Source of the DNA: Haladaptatus sp. DJG-WS-42
GTDB taxonomy: Archaea; Halobacteriota; Halobacteria; Halobacteriales; Halococcaceae
Direction: 5' to 3'
Length of the DNA: 64,000 nucleotides
Assembly: GCF_037198285.1 (NCBI RefSeq)
Contig: NZ_CP147243.1
Span: 2,410,422-2,474,421, forward strand
The notes below the pieces were generated by a model. That model saw nothing but the letters and a program-made list of their open reading frames with translations. It had not been told where the DNA came from and searched no databases. Shown in pieces: positions 59,703-64,000 of this stretch (positions are counted from its first letter, which is position 1; each line of letters starts with the position of its first letter). Position numbers and translations under genes: made by a program.

Positions 59703-61427
59703 CTATTCGAGATACGATTCGTCGATGAAGATGACGATGGTGTCGGCCCAGAGGCGGAACTCGTGTTCGTGGGCGGTGTAGCCGTCGAGGTGTGGTTCGA
59801 GCTCTTCGCGGTCCCACTCGTAGGCGATGACGACGGGTGGCATGTCCTCTATTTCACCGGGTTCCGTGCCGGGTTCCGTACTCGTCACCTCAGCGCCGTC
59901 GGCTTCGAGATACCACGGCAGGGGCAGGCGGGTGTGCCACGCCGGGCCGCCGGGTGGCGCATAGAGCGTACTCGACTCGTTTTCGACGTAGAAGCGCGTC
60001 TCGGTGCTCCCTGACGGCCGCGTCCCGTAAAACAGCACGTCAGCGCCCTCCTCGTGGTTGTCTGCGACGACCGCGATTTTGTCGAGACTCTCGCGGAGGT
60101 CGTTGTGTGGTTGTGCCCACTGGAGGAGCTCTTTGTTCTCCTCGCTCGCCGAGTTGATGTAGGCCACGTCAACGGCCGTTCCGACGCTGAACCCGGCGAC
60201 GAAGAGGATGATGACCGCGGTCATCGCAACGCTCACGGTGTCTTCGTCCTCGAAAGCTTCCTGTCCCCAGCGGATGATGAGCGAGACGCCAACCGCGGCA
60301 GGAATGGCGAGCGGAACAATCGCGTTTATCGTCGCCCACGGAGCCATGATGTCCGTCACGATGGGGTAGCCAAGCACCGAGACGAACCCCCAGTACGCGC
60401 CGAGCGCGACGACGTCTCGGGGGCCGCCTTTCGAATAGCGGTCTGCGACGAAGCCAACGATGGCGAAGGCGACGAGCGGTCCGGCACCGTAGAGGAGCGT
60501 CTCTGCAAAGTCACCGAGATACGGGAGATAGGCGTGTTCTTGATGGCCACCGGCAATCCAGAGGCCGTAGAATTCTTGCCACGAGCCGACCGTCGCCCGT
60601 TCGACGACCGCCGGGAGCAGCGCGGGATTCGAAAGCATGGTGTCGAAGCCAACCCCCGTACCGCCGACGCGCGGGGCGTAGAACACGACGATGATGACGA
60701 AAAATTCGAGCAGGCCAACGGCGAGCGGGATGGCCCACGCACGAAGCACGTCGCGGAGCCAGAAGCCGTGATCAACGAGCTCCTGTTTCCACGAATGTGG
60801 GAGGCGGTCCCGAGCGCGAAACAGGCGGTGGTCGAGGAGCAAGACGGCCGCCCCGGCCCAACAGACGGGGTAGAGAATCGCGCTCTCTTTGGTCGTAAAA
60901 CCGAGCGCAAAGGCGAAGACGCCGACGTAGAAGTAGCGGTGGCGACCCGTGTCGTACGCGCGGACGAAAAAGCCGAGCGCGATGAACATGAACGCCGCGA
61001 CGAGCAGGTCGTTGCGCATGAACCGCGAGTAGTAGAGCAGGAGCGGATTGAGCGCGAGCAGTCCGGCTAAGACGGCGACTTCGAGGTCACGGAGGTGTTC
61101 GCGGAAATTCCACGCCGAAAGTGGGAGTATCCCGCCAACGAGCGCCACGATGAGGCGCATCGAGAAATCAGACGGGCCGAGCAGCGCGAACATGTATTTG
61201 TTCACGTGAAACAGGAACGGCCCGTGGACGATGGGGCGATACTCCCAGACGCCGGTTTCTGCGTAGCGGAGTGTCCAGTAGGCGACGCGGCCTTCGTCCC
61301 AGTGGGCAACGCGGTCACCGAGGAAGATGAGGCGCGCGATGAGTGCGACGGCGGCGATGGCGACGACCGCGAGCAAGAGCCGTTGGCGGCCGTCAGAGCG
61401 AGAGCGAGTGTCGTCAACCGTTGCCAT
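59703..61427 (-). CDS. Agl23-like GT-C membrane protein (TIGR03663 family)
   Basis: About 574 residues with about 12 helices, from ATG 61427. The first extracellular loop has VAHWDEGRVAYWTL (about 35-48), the GT-C type acidic motif, then YRPIVHGPFLFHVNKYMFAL (about 55-74). A soluble C-terminal domain (about 440-574) follows the helices. The family accompanies the DUF2298 proteins (here at 10518), and family annotation ties it to dolichol-linked sugar flipping in N-glycosylation. The longer start at 61487 is possible. Divergent from ribH. Confidence 0.85.
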   Translation of the reverse strand: MATVDDTRSRSDGRQRLLLAVVAIAAVALIARLIFLGDRVAHWDEGRVAYWTLRYAETGVWEYRPIVHGPFLFHVNKYMFALLGPSDFSMRLIVALVGGILPLSAWNFREHLRDLEVAVLAGLLALNPLLLYYSRFMRNDLLVAAFMFIALGFFVRAYDTGRHRYFYVGVFAFALGFTTKESAILYPVCWAGAAVLLLDHRLFRARDRLPHSWKQELVDHGFWLRDVLRAWAIPLAVGLLEFFVIIVVFYAPRVGGTGVGFDTMLSNPALLPAVVERATVGSWQEFYGLWIAGGHQEHAYLPYLGDFAETLLYGAGPLVAFAIVGFVADRYSKGGPRDVVALGAYWGFVSVLGYPIVTDIMAPWATINAIVPLAIPAAVGVSLIIRWGQEAFEDEDTVSVAMTAVIILFVAGFSVGTAVDVAYINSASEENKELLQWAQPHNDLRESLDKIAVVADNHEEGADVLFYGTRPSGSTETRFYVENESSTLYAPPGGPAWHTRLPLPWYLEADGAEVTSTEPGTEPGEIEDMPPVVIAYEWDREELEPHLDGYTAHEHEFRLWADTIVIFIDESYLE

Positions 61428-61551
61428 TGCCCCATCAGAGCGTGCGAAGGGGTTAGAATCCTTCTGTTTGTCAAGCGTGCATTTCACCTATCGGCTCGCA
61501 GTCGATACCGGGAACGGTACTTCTTTTAATGCCCTGCTCCACCGCGAACAC

Positions 61552-61956
61552 ATGGTAACGCTTGGGTTGGTGGTCGCGCAGTTCAACCGCGCACTCACCG
61601 AGCAGATGGAGGAGTTGGCGCGCGAGGCCGCCGCAGACCGCGGCGCGGAAATCGCAGACACCCTCGCGGTGCCGGGTGCGTACGACACGCCCCTCGCCGC
61701 AGACCGCCTCGCCCGCCGCGACGACATCGACGCGGTCGCGGTTCTCGGGTGTATCATCACCGGCGAAACGAGCCACGACGAAGTGATTGGCAACGCCGCC
61801 GCCCGAAAGCTCACCGACGTGAGCATCGCGCGCGACACGCCCGTCACCCTCGGCATCGCGGGGCCGGGTATGTCAGCAGACCAAGCCCGAGCACGTACCG
61901 ACATGGGTGCCCACGCAGTCACGGGTGCCGTAGACCTCGTGGAGGAACTACAATGA
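61552..61956 (+). CDS. ribH: 6,7-dimethyl-8-ribityllumazine synthase
   Basis: 134 residues from ATG 61552 (an upstream extension to 61327 overlaps the Agl23-like gene). Riboflavin synthesis, condensing ribitylaminouracil and dihydroxybutanone phosphate. Motifs VAQFNRALTEQME (about 8-20), VPGAYDTPLAADRLA (about 40-54) and GCIITGETSHDEVIGNAAAR (about 66-85), with the acid-base His. Its stop overlaps the start of the aminotransferase gene by 4 bases. Typical length. Confidence 0.93.
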   Translation: MVTLGLVVAQFNRALTEQMEELAREAAADRGAEIADTLAVPGAYDTPLAADRLARRDDIDAVAVLGCIITGETSHDEVIGNAAARKLTDVSIARDTPVTLGIAGPGMSADQARARTDMGAHAVTGAVDLVEELQ

Positions 61957-63098
61957 AATTCGCAGACAGAGTCCAACGTGTCGAACCGAGCGCGACCCTC
62001 GCCATCTCGAATCTCGCTTCCGAACTGGAAGCAGACGGCGTGGACGTCGTGAACCTGAGCGTCGGTGAACCCGACTTCCCCACCCCGGAAAACGTGATTC
62101 AAGCGGGCAAAGATGCGATGGACGCCGGCCACACCGGCTACGCCCCAAGCAACGGGATTCCACAGCTCAAAGCTGGGATCAAACAGAAGCTCGATGCTGA
62201 CGGCCTTTCCTACGCGGAAGATGAAATCATCGTCACGCCTGGCGCGAAACAGGCACTCTATGAGACCATCCAGACGCTCATTCAAGACGGCGACGAAGTC
62301 GTCCTGCTCGACCCGGCGTGGGTCAGCTACGAAGCGATGGTCAAACTCGCCGGTGGCGACCTGACGCGCGTCGACCTCGCCCCACACGACTTCCAGCTTG
62401 AAGCGGGCCTCGACGACCTCGCTGAAGCCGTCTCTGATGACACCGACCTGCTCATCGTCAACTCCCCGAGCAACCCGACGGGCGCGGTGTACTCCGATGC
62501 CGCCCTCGAAGGCGTTCGTGACCTCGCCGTCTCCCACGACATCACCGTCATCTCCGACGAAATCTACGACGAGATCACCTACGGCGGCGTCTCCCAGACG
62601 AGCCTCGGCTCCCTCGACGGGATGGCAGACCGAACGGTCACCATCAACGGCTTCTCGAAGGCCTACTCGATGACCGGCTGGCGGCTTGGCTACCTCGCCG
62701 CGCCGAAAGCCCTCATCTCTGAGGCGGGCAAACTCCACTCGCACTCGGTGTCCTCTGCGACCCACTTCGTCCAGTACGCTGGGGTCGAAGCGCTCGCCAA
62801 CACCGATGAAGTCGTCGAAGAGATGCGCGCCGCGTTCGAAGAGCGCCGTGACTTCCTCGTGGACTTGCTCGCAGACCACGGCGTCGAAGTGGCTGTGCCA
62901 GACGGTGCGTTCTACATGATGCTCCCAGTCGACGACGACGATTCGGCATGGTGTGAAGGCGCGATTGAGGAGGCTCACGTCGCCACCGTCCCCGGCAGCG
63001 CGTTCAACGCACCGGGCTACGCGCGGATCTCGTATGCGAACAGTAAAGACCGACTCCAAGAAGCCGTAGACCGCCTCGTCGAAGCGGGCTACCTCTAA
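61953..63098 (+). CDS. Class I/II aminotransferase, aspartate aminotransferase-like
   Basis: 381-residue PLP enzyme. Segments: VVNLSVGEPDFPTPENVIQA (about 31-50), TPGAKQALYETIQTL (about 92-106), NSPSNPTGAVYS (about 166-177), DEIYDEITYGG (about 197-207), and the lysine in TINGFSKAYSMTGWRLGYLA (about 228-247). C-terminal R in ARISYANS binds the substrate carboxyl. It fits the aspartate/aromatic group; exact substrates unknown. Translationally coupled to ribH although the pathways differ. Confidence 0.9.
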   Translation: MKFADRVQRVEPSATLAISNLASELEADGVDVVNLSVGEPDFPTPENVIQAGKDAMDAGHTGYAPSNGIPQLKAGIKQKLDADGLSYAEDEIIVTPGAKQALYETIQTLIQDGDEVVLLDPAWVSYEAMVKLAGGDLTRVDLAPHDFQLEAGLDDLAEAVSDDTDLLIVNSPSNPTGAVYSDAALEGVRDLAVSHDITVISDEIYDEITYGGVSQTSLGSLDGMADRTVTINGFSKAYSMTGWRLGYLAAPKALISEAGKLHSHSVSSATHFVQYAGVEALANTDEVVEEMRAAFEERRDFLVDLLADHGVEVAVPDGAFYMMLPVDDDDSAWCEGAIEEAHVATVPGSAFNAPGYARISYANSKDRLQEAVDRLVEAGYL

Positions 63099-63187
63099 CG
63101 ACACCCGCCTCGCCGTCTGATTTTCACCGGAAATGCGGTGTGCCTTCTACTAGCACTGGCGAGTAATACTGCCCAGTAAAACTGGCG

Positions 63188-63727
63188 TTATTGGGTCGCC
63201 TCAAACGCCGCGCGCAGCGCCTTCACTTCGGCTAGCACGGCTTTCCATTGGGTAAGTGTACCCGGAATCTCATCGACGGTGGCGTGTTTGTCCACAAGTG
63301 CCCGCACCTCGCGGGGGTTTTCGATGTTCGAAAATCGAATTGCGCCCCCTCCTGCGGCTTCGACGCCGACCGACCCGTAGCCAAACAGCGACCCCAACAC
63401 GCCCTGTGTGAACGCGCTGTTTTGCACCCGCGACATCGAGACGCGCCGGACGTTCCGCGAGAAGATGCCCGTTTTGCGGTACAGCGCGGTGTTTGTCACG
63501 ACGTATCGGGTGTTCACGACGGCGAGGTACGCCCCGCCCGCGAGTGCCACCCCGATGAGCGAGGGCACGACGATGAGCGGTTCGTTGAACGCAATCGCCG
63601 CGGCGACGAGGCCACCAACGAACACCGCGGCGATGACGAGTGCCGGGAGCACCGTTGTCAGGCGTGGGTGGCCCGACCACAGCACGTCTTCGCCCGTGTC
63701 GAGCACCAGCCAGTCGTCGTCGCTCAT
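63188..63727 (-). CDS. PH-domain (bPH2) membrane protein
   Basis: 179 residues. Two helices at the N-terminus (about 27-48 and 52-70), then a PH-like beta domain with YVVTNTALYRKTGIFSRNVR (about 76-95) and the strands SMSRVQNSAFTQGVLGSLFG, as in YdbS/YdbT-type proteins. The C-terminal helix is charged. It overlaps the next gene upstream by 4 bases, suggesting a hetero-pair. Function unknown. Confidence 0.8.
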   Translation of the reverse strand: MSDDDWLVLDTGEDVLWSGHPRLTTVLPALVIAAVFVGGLVAAAIAFNEPLIVVPSLIGVALAGGAYLAVVNTRYVVTNTALYRKTGIFSRNVRRVSMSRVQNSAFTQGVLGSLFGYGSVGVEAAGGGAIRFSNIENPREVRALVDKHATVDEIPGTLTQWKAVLAEVKALRAAFEATQ

Positions 63728-64000
63728 GGGCGGTTGGGTGGGGAGTTCGTCTCCATCGCCTGCCGCATGGCGCGAAGCTCGCCGAGAATTTCATCGAGTA
63801 CGGCGGCTTTGTCGTCTGCTTTTCCGCCGCGGCCCTCGCGCTTGTTGATGCGCTCGTTGATGAGCGACTGGAGCTGCTGTGGCTCTGCGACGTTTTGGAA
63901 GCTGAGTTCGACGCCAGCCCCACCGGCCGTCGAGATGTCCACCGCGCCGTAGCCGAACTGCGACCCGAAGAACGTCTGGCGGTAGGAGGTGTCTTGGACC
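63724..64000 (-). CDS. PH-domain (bPH2) membrane protein, N-terminus cut by window edge
   Basis: About 91 C-terminal residues are visible. YRQTFFGSQFGYGAVDISTA and then GAGVELSFQNVAEPQQLQSL are the PH-like strands seen also in the neighbour. A coiled charged tail (INKREGRGGKADDKAA) ends the protein. The start lies right of position 64000. It is the upstream partner of the PH-domain gene at 63188. Confidence 0.75.
   Translation of the reverse strand, partial: VQDTSYRQTFFGSQFGYGAVDISTAGGAGVELSFQNVAEPQQLQSLINERINKREGRGGKADDKAAVLDEILGELRAMRQAMETNSPPNRP

Noticed and set aside
1-64000. CRISPR arrays, insertion sequences or intact provirus
   Set aside because: No regularly spaced repeats, transposase or integrase genes were found; the only repeat pair is beside the initiator tRNA.

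Overview
The window is chromosomal DNA from a haloarchaeon of moderate GC content; the genus cannot be fixed from the sequence. Three things point this way. The proteins are strongly acidic. The genes are specific to Archaea or haloarchaea: TFE, aTrm56, a DUF2110 protein, a CtaA-CtaB fusion, a two-piece NuoJ, a Nuo complex without NuoEFG, and an Mrp antiporter. Many genes have very short or no leaders, with adjacent genes overlapping as ATGA. Coding density is high and there is no insertion sequence, CRISPR array or intact provirus.

Layout, left to right. 1-3892: a minus-strand Mrp Na+/H+ antiporter operon (mnhA-B-C-D, with D cut by the left edge). 3893-8534: a surface-structure locus with two near-twin type IV pilins, a third pilin-like protein with a different membrane anchor, a secreted protein and a predicted GT-C type membrane protein. 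8572-10235: hpt, a DJ-1/PfpI protein and initiator tRNA-Met with a partial duplication of its 3' end. 10518-15263: a DUF2298 membrane protein, a lipoprotein, DUF2110, TFE and aTrm56. 15288-24685: mostly metabolic genes (hydrolases, NhaC-type antiporter, epimerase, acyl-CoA dehydrogenase, thiolase with its DUF35 partner). 24711-26103: meaB and the B12-binding subunit of methylmalonyl-CoA mutase.

26277-39314 is a respiratory district. It holds a DUF420 protein, an HtrA-like protease, an ABC-2 exporter, the CtaA/CtaB fusion for heme O/A synthesis, coxB, coxC, coxA and several small membrane proteins of unknown function, including a 28-residue microprotein at 38908-38994. 39316-44959 holds two acyl-CoA synthetases and the large mutase subunit. 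45020-47338 holds a CBS-ParB-like protein and a DHH phosphoesterase with a TrkA-N domain. 47443-57720 is one long nuoA-B-CD-H-I-J1-J2-K-L-M-N operon on the minus strand, preceded by purK-purE. 59703-64000 carries Agl23-like GT-C, ribH, an aspartate-type aminotransferase and two overlapping PH-domain proteins, the last cut by the right edge.

Functionally, the Nuo complex, the cytochrome oxidase and its heme A route, and the Mrp and NhaC antiporters make up most of an aerobic, sodium- and proton-coupled energy system. The acyl-CoA dehydrogenase, thiolase, acyl-CoA synthetases and methylmalonyl-CoA mutase parts indicate fatty-acid, acetate and propionate use. The least explained parts are the pilin locus, the small proteins around coxA, and the DHH-TrkA / CBS-ParB pair.
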